Shown here: positions 35,577-45,136 of the stretch, piece by piece
Position numbering within the stretch: position 1 is the stretch's first letter
Layout: every line of letters starts with the position of its first letter
Position numbers and translations under genes: made by a program
Origin: Phosphitispora fastidiosa
GTDB lineage: Bacteria > Bacillota > Thermincolia > Thermincolales > UBA2595
Assembly: GCF_019008365.1 (NCBI RefSeq)
Contig: NZ_JAHHUL010000001.1
Span: forward strand, 248,001 to 312,000
Reading direction: 5' to 3'
DNA length: 64,000 bases
The notes under the pieces: generated by a model
Database searches by the model: none
Told to the model about the DNA's origin: nothing
The model's input: only the letters and a program-made list of their open reading frames with translations

Positions 35577-38500
35577 CTAACACTTTACTTCACTGCCGGC
35601 TGCAAAAAAGTACAGGTATTTCTCCTTCACCGGTCTCTTGAGTATCCGTTCCACCGCCATGCCGTATAGACGCAATTGGCCCTGGTATTTCTTTGCGGTT
35701 TCTGCTATTCCTCCAGGTGGAATGTAGTCGGTCTTGTAATCAATAAGGCTATATCCATCAGCATCTTCAATCAGGCAGTCAATGACACCCTGAACTATCA
35801 CCTTTTCCTCTCCGCTGCCGCCTAGCACACCTGCAGCGTCACTATCACCTGTGGCAAAATATATTTCGGATACCGGCACAGCCATAGTGAATGCCAGTTC
35901 CCGTTTAACTCTAAGGGCAGATTTCATCTTGTGCCCCAGAGGCCCGTTAAAGAACTTCAGCACAGCAGTGATGTTGACGGCTGCCGCCTGTTCAGCTGTA
36001 AGCATCCCGGCTGTCTGCATGCTCTGTACCTGCCGGACGATAGTGTCATGATCCATCTCTTCTGCCAGTGTCAGATGCTGCATCACCAGGTGCATGGCCG
36101 AGCCTTTTTCCGCTGCCGACAAACCGGATACCCTTTGCAGGAATTTGGGCCTGACACCTTGGATAGCTGTGGTTTTCTCTGTTTCTTTATCTGTTGCTGA
36201 GCCTGCTTCCACTGCTTCATTTACTTCGTCTACTTCCACTGCTTCCTCTGCCGCTTCAGCAAATCTTTGCTTCATTTCCGTTACCGAAGCCTTGGCAGGG
36301 ATACCGGCAGATTCTGTGCAGGGATATTTCCAGTTAAGGCTGTTTTCCAGGAATTCACCATAGCGGTCTTCAACTGCAACCGGTTCCAGGTGTCTTACCT
36401 GTGCCATAAATTGCTCATGCTCACAGCCCGTCTCAGGCAATACAGCTAGGGATGCCCGTGGCTCAGGGATGATTATTTCCCACCTCGTAATATCAGCCAG
36501 GACCGCCCAATCATCCCCTGTTTCGGGGGATATTTTTCTCAGGGCGGCGCCGTCGGGATGTCTTGACAAAGCAGGACCTATCCAATCCAGGTAACTCCTT
36601 GCCGACATCAGCGCGGTTTCTGGCAGAAAGCGCTGTTCCGGGTCGGCTCTGCGACCTGTTTCACACCACCCGAGAGCTGCCCTGGCCAGGTTTGGCACTG
36701 TTCCTACCAGGACCAGCTTTTCCCTGGCCCTTGTAAGCGCTACATACAGTATGCGCAGCTCCTCGGCCAGGAGTTCCTTTTTCAGGCATAGCTTAATGGC
36801 ATGCTGAGCAATAGTCGGATAGGTCAGGCGCAGCTCTGGGTCCACAACCGGCAGCCCCAGGCCCATTTTCTTATGCAGCAGTGATTTTTTACTGAGATCT
36901 GCGGTATTAAACTGTTTACCCAGTCCGGCAGCAAAAACCACCGGAAATTCAAGCCCCTTGCTCTTATGAATGCTGATAATCCGGACCACATCTTCATTCT
37001 CACCCAGCGCCCCGGCAGTTCCCATGTCACTGCCTGTTTCCCGGAATCTTTCGATAAACCTGAGAAACCTGAACAGACCCCGGAAACTGGTTGCCTCAAA
37101 CTGGCGGGACCGGTCATATAAGGCACGCAGGTTCGCCTGGCGCTGGGCGCCCCCGGGCATGCCGCCCACATAGGCGAAATACCCGGTTTCATTCAGCAGC
37201 CTCCAAATAAGGTCTGAAAGGGGTCCCCTTCTTGCCAGGGTCCGCCAGGTTTCCAACCGCTCCAAAAATGCCCCCAGTTTGATACCGATACCTGTACTGG
37301 AGGCAGCACACTTCTGCACCGCATCATAATAATCACCTTTACTGTCATGGGTGCGGACAAAAGCCAGTTCATCGGCGCTGAGCCCAACCACCGGAGAGCG
37401 CATGACTGCGGCCAGCGGGATATCCTGTCTCGGATTGTCTATCACCCTCAGGAGTGACATCATTGTCTCTACTTCAACAGCTTCAAAATATCCTGTGCCC
37501 AGATCGGCATAAGCCGGAATTCCCATAACCCTGAATTCCTCCAGAAATACATTTGCCGTATTCCTGGTTGTCCTGAGCAGAACAACAATATCGCGATACC
37601 TGACCGGCCGGTAATCCCCGGATTTCCCGTCAAACACAAAAAGACCCGGAGTGTCGTCATCTTTTTTCCCTAACACCATTTCCCTTATTCTCTTTGCAGT
37701 CACCCGCGCCTCCCGCTGAGTGGCATCCAGGTCTTCCGGTTCATACTCCATGCCGGAGTCAGAATCCCCGTCCTGGGGCAGCCCTTCGGACTGCGGCAGT
37801 TCTTCAGCCTGCGGCAGATCTCCATCACCGGAAACATTATCCTTTTCCAGCAGATATACTTCAATAGGGGTATCGGCCGCACTATAAACACCGGCTGCAC
37901 AGTCAGGGTACTGCGCCCCGGGGACTAATTCCGCCTTTTGATCATAGACCAGTCTATCAAGGGTTCCGCTCATTAGCTGCCTGAATATATAGTTAACAGC
38001 AGCCACAACTTCACAACGGCTGCGGAAATTCCGGGTCAGATCAATTCCCCTCTCAGGCCCCCCCTGGGAGCGTGGGTATTGGTGATACTTTTCCAGAAAC
38101 AAATCAGGCTCTGCCAGCCGGAACCGGTAGATACACTGTTTGACATCCCCAACCATAAACCGGTTGGTGGCATTCTCCCCTGTTCCGGAAACGAGATTCA
38201 GAATTGTTTCCTGGACCTCATTTGTATCCTGATACTCATCGACAAAGACCTCCGTAAAATACTCCTGCATTTCACAGGCTGCATCTGAGGGGATTATCCT
38301 GCCGGGAACTGAGGCCGGGTCCATCAGTATTTTCAGGCAGTAATGCTCCAGGTCTGAAAAGTCAACCAAGGAGCGGTCATTCTTGGCTTTGGCATATCTT
38401 TCCCTGAATTCCATGGTCAGACAGGACAACCGCTTCACCAGAGGCGCCATCAATACAAGGTCTGCAGTCAGGTCTGCCGCCGGTCGGGAGAAAAAATCGG

Positions 38501-39449
38501 CCCTGATTCTATTAACCGTCTTCTTCACTTCATCCCGGCTGTGCTTTACTTTGTCCCGGGCATATTCGTCTATATCACTGCCTTTGCAAGGCTTCAGCTT
38601 ACTAAACAGAGCGCTGTTAATTACGCTGTACAGGGCATCCCAGGAGCTTGAAGCAGCCTTCAGCAAATCGTCAACCAGAAGGATGTCATCATTGAGGTTC
38701 TGCAGGTAGACAGCAGGACCGCCAGGTCTGGATGCTGTCCGCACGGCGTCAGCCAGGATGTCACCGCATCCCTTAAGAAGCAGCTGCACTGATTCCTTTA
38801 TGGAACGGCCCCAGTCAAGGGCCTCAGGGGCTCCCCCCCCCGCAGCCAAGTACTTATCATAAATACCTTCCAGCCACTCTTCAGGCCACGGATTGCTGTG
38901 AGAAAACTCATAGAGTTTCAGGACCATGTCCTGAAGAAAGCTGTCATCCCGTAAGCCGCCATATGCATCCACCAGCTTAAGGAACTCCTCATCTCTGTTC
39001 TCATAACAGTCTTCGAATAACTCCCCCAATACCTCCAGGCGCAGCAGGGCAGCCTCATTATCATCAGCTATCCTGAAGGCAGGGTCCAGGTCTGTTTTAT
39101 AAAAATACCGGCGCAGAATGTCGAGGCAGAAGGAGTGCAGGGTAGTTACCGAAGCCCTGTTTAGCAGGGTCAACTGGCGCCTTAAGTGCAGGGAATCGGG
39201 GTTATTGTTGAGTTCCCGGGCAATAGCGGCGCTTATCCGCTCCCGCATTTCAGCAGCCGCTGCCTTAGTAAAAGTCACCACCAGCAGCTTGTCCACATCA
39301 ATAGGGTTGTAGATATCAGTAACCTGCCTGATAATCCGTTCCACGAGCACGGCGGTTTTTCCGGCGCCTGCCGCCGCAGAAACCAGGAGGTTACAGCCTC
39401 GTGCAGTTATGGCATCACGCTGTTCCGGTGTCCATTTCGGAGCGCTCAT
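35577..39449 (-). CDS. addA: ATP-dependent helicase/nuclease subunit A
   Basis: A UvrD-like helicase with a RecB-type nuclease domain, which with AddB resects double-strand breaks for RecA. The 1290-residue protein has Q-motif PKWTPEQRDAI, Walker A AAAGAGKTAVL, the Walker B/motif II VDEYQDTNEVQ, motif VI-type YVALTRAREKLVL and nuclease motif LIDYKTDYI near the end. A linker rich in Glu/Ala/Val (EEAVEVDEVNEAVEAG) lies before the nuclease domain and is probably unstructured. Its ATG overlaps the addB stop by 4 bases (ATGA), typical of addBA operons in Firmicutes. Confidence 0.95.
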   Translation of the reverse strand: MSAPKWTPEQRDAITARGCNLLVSAAAGAGKTAVLVERIIRQVTDIYNPIDVDKLLVVTFTKAAAAEMRERISAAIARELNNNPDSLHLRRQLTLLNRASVTTLHSFCLDILRRYFYKTDLDPAFRIADDNEAALLRLEVLGELFEDCYENRDEEFLKLVDAYGGLRDDSFLQDMVLKLYEFSHSNPWPEEWLEGIYDKYLAAGGGAPEALDWGRSIKESVQLLLKGCGDILADAVRTASRPGGPAVYLQNLNDDILLVDDLLKAASSSWDALYSVINSALFSKLKPCKGSDIDEYARDKVKHSRDEVKKTVNRIRADFFSRPAADLTADLVLMAPLVKRLSCLTMEFRERYAKAKNDRSLVDFSDLEHYCLKILMDPASVPGRIIPSDAACEMQEYFTEVFVDEYQDTNEVQETILNLVSGTGENATNRFMVGDVKQCIYRFRLAEPDLFLEKYHQYPRSQGGPERGIDLTRNFRSRCEVVAAVNYIFRQLMSGTLDRLVYDQKAELVPGAQYPDCAAGVYSAADTPIEVYLLEKDNVSGDGDLPQAEELPQSEGLPQDGDSDSGMEYEPEDLDATQREARVTAKRIREMVLGKKDDDTPGLFVFDGKSGDYRPVRYRDIVVLLRTTRNTANVFLEEFRVMGIPAYADLGTGYFEAVEVETMMSLLRVIDNPRQDIPLAAVMRSPVVGLSADELAFVRTHDSKGDYYDAVQKCAASSTGIGIKLGAFLERLETWRTLARRGPLSDLIWRLLNETGYFAYVGGMPGGAQRQANLRALYDRSRQFEATSFRGLFRFLRFIERFRETGSDMGTAGALGENEDVVRIISIHKSKGLEFPVVFAAGLGKQFNTADLSKKSLLHKKMGLGLPVVDPELRLTYPTIAQHAIKLCLKKELLAEELRILYVALTRAREKLVLVGTVPNLARAALGWCETGRRADPEQRFLPETALMSARSYLDWIGPALSRHPDGAALRKISPETGDDWAVLADITRWEIIIPEPRASLAVLPETGCEHEQFMAQVRHLEPVAVEDRYGEFLENSLNWKYPCTESAGIPAKASVTEMKQRFAEAAEEAVEVDEVNEAVEAGSATDKETEKTTAIQGVRPKFLQRVSGLSAAEKGSAMHLVMQHLTLAEEMDHDTIVRQVQSMQTAGMLTAEQAAAVNITAVLKFFNGPLGHKMKSALRVKRELAFTMAVPVSEIYFATGDSDAAGVLGGSGEEKVIVQGVIDCLIEDADGYSLIDYKTDYIPPGGIAETAKKYQGQLRLYGMAVERILKRPVKEKYLYFFAAGSEVKC

Positions 39450-42400
39450 GATTTACCTCCTTCCCCGGCAGCTGTCATTGATATCCTCTGCCAAAGCTCA
39501 TTTTCCGGGACAGGACGCAGGACCCTGAAAAGATTGCCTTCCATGAGGGTATCAAAACTGCATACAGGTTTGAACCGGCAGTATTGGCAGGCATTTTGAT
39601 GCCGCATTTTATAAGGACTGATATTGACATTGCCACCAAGAACTCCCTTTCCGTAATCCTGAAAAATCGTCTCCACAAAACGGCACAGCAGTTCAAACTG
39701 CTTTTCTCCAATGACCGGTGCGCTGCTGTAAAAAGTCCCGTCATTCTTTATCCCGACCGGAAATAGATCAGAATAGCCTGTCTCAGTCCAGGCATCCATT
39801 AACCGGAATACAGCCCGGTTATCTAACAGCAGTCCCTTCATCTTCAATTTTAGAGCAACTGCTCTCTCAGCCTCTGCGGCTGTCATTGGTCCAGGGACCG
39901 GCAGCAGAGGATCGGTAACAGTGAAGTAGAGAATCCCGGCAGGCTTTACCAGGCAGCCTTGGGCCTGGGCTTTAGCGAAATACTCCAGAGCAACATGAAG
40001 ATATGTAATCAACTGCAGGCTCAGCCCGTAATAAACCTCTTCAAGGTTTAAGCGGCGGTCTCCTGATTTATAGTCAATAACCCTCAGATAAATGCTGTTT
40101 TCAGAAACAGCCTGGTCAAGCCTGTCAATACGCCCGGCCAGTTCCAGGGTTTCACCCCCCGGAAGCTGAATAATCTTTGCCGGCATCAGACCTCCCGGCC
40201 CAAAGGATATTTCCAGCCCACACGGCCTGAAGCTGCTGCGGCGCGCATGGTCGGTAAGTATCAGGGCAGCCCTGTTAACCGCCCTTTTAAGTTTCCCGGC
40301 CAAGTGCCGGTATCTGGCGCTGCTCAATAGAATTTGGTTCTGCAGTCCCGGTATCAGCTCATCAACTGTCTGTTCACTCAGCCGGAGACATTCCTCCCTG
40401 CTCAGGTTACCCCAGTCGTCCCCCTTCCGCTCCACCGCCTGGGCAAACCCCTTCAGAGCGGCATGGAAAAGTTCCCCCATATCGGGGGCTTCCAGACGAA
40501 ACGTATTCCTTTCTTTCAGCTTTAACCCGTAAGAAGAAAAATGCGCAAAAGGGCAGGATACAAAACGCTCTATCCTGGAAACACTGGCCTTGATGTTTTT
40601 CCCGTAAAGCATACTGCTGGTACTTCTTGAGAGGTTTTTTTCGGTATTGTCTCCAAATACCGCATTCATGACCTGTCCGGCCTTACCCGAACCATCCCTT
40701 AAGATAAACCGGTTATAAAGCTCCCACCAGATACCGTGAACCGGCCTTCCCGTTCTGGCATCGCGAAGCCTTCCAGCCAGGTATGACAGTGCTCTCCCCG
40801 GATGAACCAGGAATTCAATGCCCTCAGCCTCACTACCGGTAAAGGGCTCTACCTGAAAACCGTCTTCCCTGACCCCAGGAAGCAGTTCCCTGATCCTGGA
40901 TATCACCGGTGATACTCCAATGGCCCTGCCCTCGTCATCAGCCAGCGGGTAACTAACCCACAACCGCTCACTGGCCCTGGTGAGGGCAGTATAAACCAGG
41001 AACTGTTCCTCAAAAGACTTTTTCCGGCTTCCCGGCGCTAAACTTATTCCCGCCAGTTCCAGCCTTTCCCTTTCAGTATCATTAAATATCCCGTCATCAG
41101 AAAGCCTGGCCGGAAACACCCCATCACTGGCTCCCAGGATAAATACGTTTTTAACATCCGGGTTGCGGGAGCGGTCAAGGGATCCCACCACCACCTGGTC
41201 AAGCCCGGGAGGTATCATGCCAAGTGTCAGGCCGGCAAAACCTGCTTCCAGGATTCCGGCATATGTAGGCAAATCTGTCTGCTCATCTCCCAGGGCTTCG
41301 ACCACCTCATCAAATAAATCAATAACACTTTTCCAGACCTGGGTATGCTCCCTGGCAGATACTATATTACCTGCACAATGATCGGTTTCGCGCCACCTTT
41401 TAATTGTATTCCAGGCCCCCAGGTCTTCCAGCAGTTCATACAGAATAGCTGTCATCTCCCGAACATTCCCGGCAGTATCAATTTTACGGCAAAAATCCGT
41501 CAGCGCCCCGGCTGCCCTTCTCCTGGTATCGTTAATCTGTGCCAGCCCGGCCCTTTCTTCTTCAGTTAATTCCCGGTCATCTCCCAGGGTATTCTGTTTC
41601 CGGTAAGACCAATCCCGGTCGTCTGTCCACCGAAATCCCTTGATGCCGTTCGCTAACACGTAGTTTTCCAGCATATAGATACTTTCCCGGTCAACCGGAA
41701 CCAGATCTGTTTTCAGATAGCGGAATACCGGCTCATAAGCCCAGTTCTTCACAGATGTTTCCAGTGCGGAACGAATCAGTTCAATCAAGGGATGGTGCAT
41801 TACCTTTCGTTTGTGATCAATAAAAAATGGTATCTGGTGGTCTGTGAAAATACCGGTAATCAAGTCATGGTACATTTCCAGTTCCCGCAGCAAAACTGTG
41901 AAATCACGCCACCTCCTGCCTTCATCTCTGGCCTGGCGGATGATTTCCCGGGCACATGCCTCTACTTCAGCCCTTCTGTTGGCAGCAGCAGCAATTCTGA
42001 CATTTCCCGGGTTTGGCGGATATTGCGGGGCCGGATAGCTGAAAAAGTATTTCTCCAGATGAGCCAGATCGCCTGCCGAACAGAAACGCCGGGGCGGCTC
42101 ATCAGAGAATGTGACCGGGCTGGCAATTTTCACCTGCAGCCTATCCCCGATCCCTTTCAGTTTGTTATAAGTCTCCCATACAGGGTAAAATACATCGTTC
42201 TCGGTAAGGTTTTCCGCCACACTTGTGGAATCAATACAAAGAGATATGTTTACTGCACCGGTTGACTGCACGATGGCCTCAATTACCTTCAGTTCCTGTG
42301 GCGTAAATCCTTTAAAACCGTCTATCCAGAATTCGGCCTGATTAAAGGTCTCGGCCTTGGGCATTTGTTCTGCCAGAAGGTTCAGGTAATCATCCGGATC

Positions 42401-42931
42401 TGTATAACTGTCTTCAAGTTGTTTTTCTAACTCTTTATACAAAAAAGCCATATCAGTTAATTTATCTGTCAGCAGCCGTCCGTTTTCTGCCAGCAGCGAT
42501 GCCGCATTTTCCAGCTTCTCCGGTGATATCAGGTAAGTCTTCATTTCCCCGATACTCCTGGCAAGGCAGTCCGGAAAGCCGGGGCGTCCGGCAGTACTTC
42601 CAAACAATCTTAATTCATGCTTGTGCTTTTCCAGAAGGCGGCGCAAAATCATCCTTTTACCAAGTTCACCCACCGGTGTTCGTGCCGCTCCTCCGGTCTC
42701 CAGCAACACTCTGAAAGCAAGCCTGCGGAAGCTCAGGACCTGTGCCCTCACAGACCCCTCCAGGCCAAGCTTTGCTGACAGGTAATATTCCATCTGGAAG
42801 GTCGCCTGTTCCGGTACTAATATTATTATGGGGGACCCGTCCGGATTTCGCTCAAGCTCCTCCTGAACATATTTAAATATATATCCCGTCTTCCCGGCGC
42901 CGGCGCGCCCCAGTATAAACCGCAGTTCCAA
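39446..42931 (-). CDS. addB: ATP-dependent helicase/deoxyribonuclease subunit B
   Basis: Partner of AddA. A 1161-residue protein with the Walker A-like FILGRAGAGKTGYI at the start, a nuclease motif DYKSGDRRL region near 940, and the iron-sulfur cysteines: one in VSCPFAH near 790 and three in ACQYCRFKPVC near the C-terminus. These four Cys support a [4Fe-4S]-dependent nuclease domain as in Bacillus AddB. I place the start at TTG 42931 because AGGTGG lies 5 bases upstream; the frame continues to 42976. It is first of a four-gene block addB-addA-sbcD-sbcC. Confidence 0.93.
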   Translation of the reverse strand: MELRFILGRAGAGKTGYIFKYVQEELERNPDGSPIIILVPEQATFQMEYYLSAKLGLEGSVRAQVLSFRRLAFRVLLETGGAARTPVGELGKRMILRRLLEKHKHELRLFGSTAGRPGFPDCLARSIGEMKTYLISPEKLENAASLLAENGRLLTDKLTDMAFLYKELEKQLEDSYTDPDDYLNLLAEQMPKAETFNQAEFWIDGFKGFTPQELKVIEAIVQSTGAVNISLCIDSTSVAENLTENDVFYPVWETYNKLKGIGDRLQVKIASPVTFSDEPPRRFCSAGDLAHLEKYFFSYPAPQYPPNPGNVRIAAAANRRAEVEACAREIIRQARDEGRRWRDFTVLLRELEMYHDLITGIFTDHQIPFFIDHKRKVMHHPLIELIRSALETSVKNWAYEPVFRYLKTDLVPVDRESIYMLENYVLANGIKGFRWTDDRDWSYRKQNTLGDDRELTEEERAGLAQINDTRRRAAGALTDFCRKIDTAGNVREMTAILYELLEDLGAWNTIKRWRETDHCAGNIVSAREHTQVWKSVIDLFDEVVEALGDEQTDLPTYAGILEAGFAGLTLGMIPPGLDQVVVGSLDRSRNPDVKNVFILGASDGVFPARLSDDGIFNDTERERLELAGISLAPGSRKKSFEEQFLVYTALTRASERLWVSYPLADDEGRAIGVSPVISRIRELLPGVREDGFQVEPFTGSEAEGIEFLVHPGRALSYLAGRLRDARTGRPVHGIWWELYNRFILRDGSGKAGQVMNAVFGDNTEKNLSRSTSSMLYGKNIKASVSRIERFVSCPFAHFSSYGLKLKERNTFRLEAPDMGELFHAALKGFAQAVERKGDDWGNLSREECLRLSEQTVDELIPGLQNQILLSSARYRHLAGKLKRAVNRAALILTDHARRSSFRPCGLEISFGPGGLMPAKIIQLPGGETLELAGRIDRLDQAVSENSIYLRVIDYKSGDRRLNLEEVYYGLSLQLITYLHVALEYFAKAQAQGCLVKPAGILYFTVTDPLLPVPGPMTAAEAERAVALKLKMKGLLLDNRAVFRLMDAWTETGYSDLFPVGIKNDGTFYSSAPVIGEKQFELLCRFVETIFQDYGKGVLGGNVNISPYKMRHQNACQYCRFKPVCSFDTLMEGNLFRVLRPVPENELWQRISMTAAGEGGKS

Positions 42932-43074
42932 GCCTTCCACCTCGCTTTGTCTGGTTCTAGGAACAATTCGCCACATTATTTAATTATTCCTTTACTATGG
43001 AAGTCAGGTAATGCTTTCCTGCCTCTTCAAACGCAAAAAAAATTGCCCCTCTTTAGTCAGGACAGTTATGCCGT

Positions 43075-43677
43075 TTATGGAATTATATTGAACATTTCCC
43101 TGCGAAAATAGTTTTCCAGAGATCCAAAGTGTTCTATCTTACCCCTGCTGGTAAAACCGTAAAATGATTTTCTTCTGATGCCAAACTCATTGTTGCACAG
43201 CGCTTTTTTCAGTTCCAGGGGACCAATCCCCAAAATTAGGTCACTGCCTGTATCAGGTTTTTTATTTGCGGCAGCAGGAGAAACACGCGCCAGACCAATC
43301 CTTTTTTCAAATGCATACCTTACGGCGCCTCTGTTGAAAGGATACCTTGAGGTAATGAATATTTTTCTGATATTATGCTCAGAAAAGTGTCTCAGACTGA
43401 CTAAAAATCTTTTCAGGGTATCAACTGTAACAATCTCAGCATCATCGCAGTTGATGAACCAGTGCTTATAGTCTGCCAAGCCATTCCTGTAATTGTAGCG
43501 AAGCTCTGCCACTACATTAAACTGCCTACTGCCTGACAACCCCATTTCATAAATGGAGAAAACAACAGGTGATGCCATAAGTGACCTATCAAACAACCGG
43601 GCTTCACAAACCACTTTCAGCGCTGATAATACTTTTACCTTTAAGTCCCCTGAGGTCAATGACTTTTCCATAATCAT
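43075..43677 (-). CDS. Unassigned protein, possible degenerate restriction-endonuclease fold
   Basis: A 200-residue soluble protein of unknown function. The middle shows FNVVAELRYNY, then HWFINCDDAEIVTVDTLKRF, then RKIFITSRYPFNRGAVRYA. The order Glu-containing strand, strand-loop, helix and FITSxxF..gA resembles Mrr/restriction-endonuclease-like (PD-(D/E)xK) domains, but the position of the usual ECK reads NCD. So any nuclease activity would be lost. This reading is inference. ATG 43677 has no clear ribosome site. It is 11 bases from the gene upstream and lies just upstream of addB. Confidence 0.55.
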   Translation of the reverse strand: MIMEKSLTSGDLKVKVLSALKVVCEARLFDRSLMASPVVFSIYEMGLSGSRQFNVVAELRYNYRNGLADYKHWFINCDDAEIVTVDTLKRFLVSLRHFSEHNIRKIFITSRYPFNRGAVRYAFEKRIGLARVSPAAANKKPDTGSDLILGIGPLELKKALCNNEFGIRRKSFYGFTSRGKIEHFGSLENYFRREMFNIIP

Positions 43678-43688
43678 AGCTGACTGGT

Positions 43689-44189
43689 TTATTTACCCAC
43701 CTTTGAGCAAATACAGTCATAAATCTCCTTAGTTTCTTCTTGGTTGTCAGCAAACATTTTGCTTGTTTCCGCAGTAAAATAATGTTTCTCGCTGCCATCA
43801 CCCACCACTAACCAGTGCCGTGAGCTTAAAGGCCTGACTTTCCCGAGCCAGACTGCTTCAAGTCTGGCTGCATCAATCGAAATATTCAAGGGGATTTCCC
43901 TACCTTTGTAGCCAAAATATTGAACCCCCTCCTGGGCTACTGTCAATATTCCGCTTCCGCTGATTCCGGTCAAGCCCGCAATAAGTGATACACTTCTCTT
44001 ATGCCTGGCTGGAAAGGTTATGTTAGAAATAAGACACGGATTTTGAATCAACACCTTTTTTTGAACATCTCGGATAAGATTTCGTTTGCTTCTGATGTAT
44101 ACAAACACCAAAAAGATTGCAATAATGATTATAGATGGTATAATTGCTGTATCAGATAAAAGAAATGTATTGTGGCCGGAAATGTTCAA
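43689..44189 (-). CDS. Unassigned membrane-anchored protein
   Basis: A 166-residue protein with one N-terminal helix (IIPSIIIIAIFLVFVYI, about residues 16-32) followed by a basic stretch (RSKRNLIRDVQKK), so the rest is probably cytoplasmic. The C-terminal 100 residues are strand-rich (SLIAGLTGISGSGILTVAQ, REIPLNISIDA) and could be a PH- or GRAM-like fold, but no family is recognised. It is cotranscribed with the gene at 43075 (11-base gap). The pair may work together: a membrane anchor with a soluble partner. Confidence 0.55.
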   Translation of the reverse strand: MNISGHNTFLLSDTAIIPSIIIIAIFLVFVYIRSKRNLIRDVQKKVLIQNPCLISNITFPARHKRSVSLIAGLTGISGSGILTVAQEGVQYFGYKGREIPLNISIDAARLEAVWLGKVRPLSSRHWLVVGDGSEKHYFTAETSKMFADNQEETKEIYDCICSKVGK

Positions 44190-44268
44190 ATCTCCTCAAC
44201 TCCATCGCATTTAGTTTCGTTATCTGATGATATTATTACATATATTTCGGTTCGTTTCCTGTCATATG

Positions 44269-44331
44269 GGTTTGAAATGCAGGTTTCAAGGTCTGAAATG
44301 CGGTTTTCGTGGAATGAAATACGGTGAGGTG
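44269..44331 (+). repeat. Three tandem 21-bp repeats
   Basis: Units start GGTTTGAAATGCAGG, GGTCTGAAATGCGG and GGAATGAAATACGG, each 21 bases long, with TGAAATGC as the common core. The last unit runs into the left end of the adjacent 269-bp element. A reading frame through them gives an imperfect GLKC repeat, but no ribosome site supports a gene. Confidence 0.55.
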
Positions 44332-44588
44332 TTGTCCCGATGTTCCGCACTGATGCCGGAGAAATCTACCCTTGTTCCTGACGAAGTCCGGGAGCACCGC
44401 CAATTCGCCATCCGTACCCGCAAGGGGTAGGCCGGAAGCCGTAAGCCGCTAAAGCGGCAACGGCTCCGCACTGGTCAGTGGCGGCGCGGGCCTTCCGTGG
44501 CCCGCGTCCCGTACTTCGCTTAGCGGAACTGCGGTAATATTTCTCACGGCATCAGTGCTAGGAAAATCTTGGACAACACCTCACCGTA
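44320..44588. mobile_element. MITE-like element of 269 bp with terminal inverted repeats
   Basis: The outer 18 bases are exact inverted repeats (TACGGTGAGGTGTTGTCC and its complement), and a second pair GCACTGATGCCG / CGGCATCAGTGC follows inside each end, with a short unequal stretch between. The interior is richer in G+C than the flanks and contains nested hairpins such as AAGCCGC/GCGGC and GGGCC...GGCCC. No transposase is encoded; a short open frame (to 44430) is shadow-like. The ends read TA...TA, compatible with a TA target-site family such as IS630/mariner. It sits between divergent genes. Confidence 0.75.
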
Positions 44589-44625
44589 CTGCAAAGTCAT
44601 TTTAATAGCAGCTTAGAGGAAAAAA

Positions 44626-44648
44626 GTTCAAGGCGCAAAACCTTGAAC
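44626..44648 (-). terminator. Hairpin upstream of the hemerythrin-like gene
   Basis: GTTCAAGG / CCTTGAAC with a 7-base loop. On the minus strand it is followed by TTTTTT, a terminator shape for leftward transcripts. On the plus strand it would be in the 5' leader of the hemerythrin gene. Confidence 0.5.
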
Positions 44649-44697
44649 ATAAAAAACCCCTATTCCCAAGAAACTTAAAAACTAAGGAGGAGATAAT

Positions 44698-45105
44698 ATG
44701 GACTGGATGAAAACATATCATGAGGACCACAAATCAGTAATGATTCTGCTGGCCAAGTTTACCGGCAACGTAATGGACCTGAAGGCTGGGATGTCAACAC
44801 CCAATACATTTGTTGAATTCAGAGAATTTGCCGATATTATCAACAATGTCATTATCCCTCATTTTAAAAGTGAAGAAACCAATATCTATGTTGAAATTAA
44901 AAAAAAGAGTCCTGCAGGGTCGGATTTCATTGATGATATGCTGCAGGAGCACGAAGAACTTTATTCTCTTTTTGATGCGTACATCACAGCTGTTGAGGCA
45001 CAGGACACTGCAATAATCGTTGATATCAGCACGCGGCTTGAGCATGTTCTAAGACACCATATAATCAAAGAGGAAGACCAACTGCCATCTTTCCTAAATA
45101 ACTAA
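44698..45105 (+). CDS. Hemerythrin-like (HHE) domain protein
   Basis: A 135-residue, all-helical protein binding a non-heme diiron site. Ligand-type residues are HEDH near residue 9, PHFKSEE near 54, QEHEEL near 82 and RHHIIKEED near 118, spaced as in hemerythrin/HHE proteins. Such proteins sense or store O2 or NO and protect anaerobes. ATG 44698 with AAGGAGGAG upstream. It is monocistronic, converging on the ABC-2 permease gene. The upstream 350 bases hold the 269-bp element. Confidence 0.85.
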   Translation: MDWMKTYHEDHKSVMILLAKFTGNVMDLKAGMSTPNTFVEFREFADIINNVIIPHFKSEETNIYVEIKKKSPAGSDFIDDMLQEHEELYSLFDAYITAVEAQDTAIIVDISTRLEHVLRHHIIKEEDQLPSFLNN

Positions 45106-45136
45106 TGCTGTCAGTGGGCTTAAATTAGCGCCGTGA

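Noticed and set aside
43075-43677. Active Mrr-type restriction enzyme
   Set aside because: The expected ECK catalytic position reads NCD and there is no methylase or specificity gene nearby.
44227-44430. Open frame of 67 codons across the 21-bp repeats and the element
   Set aside because: No ribosome site, and it is a by-product of the repeats and the mobile-element end.
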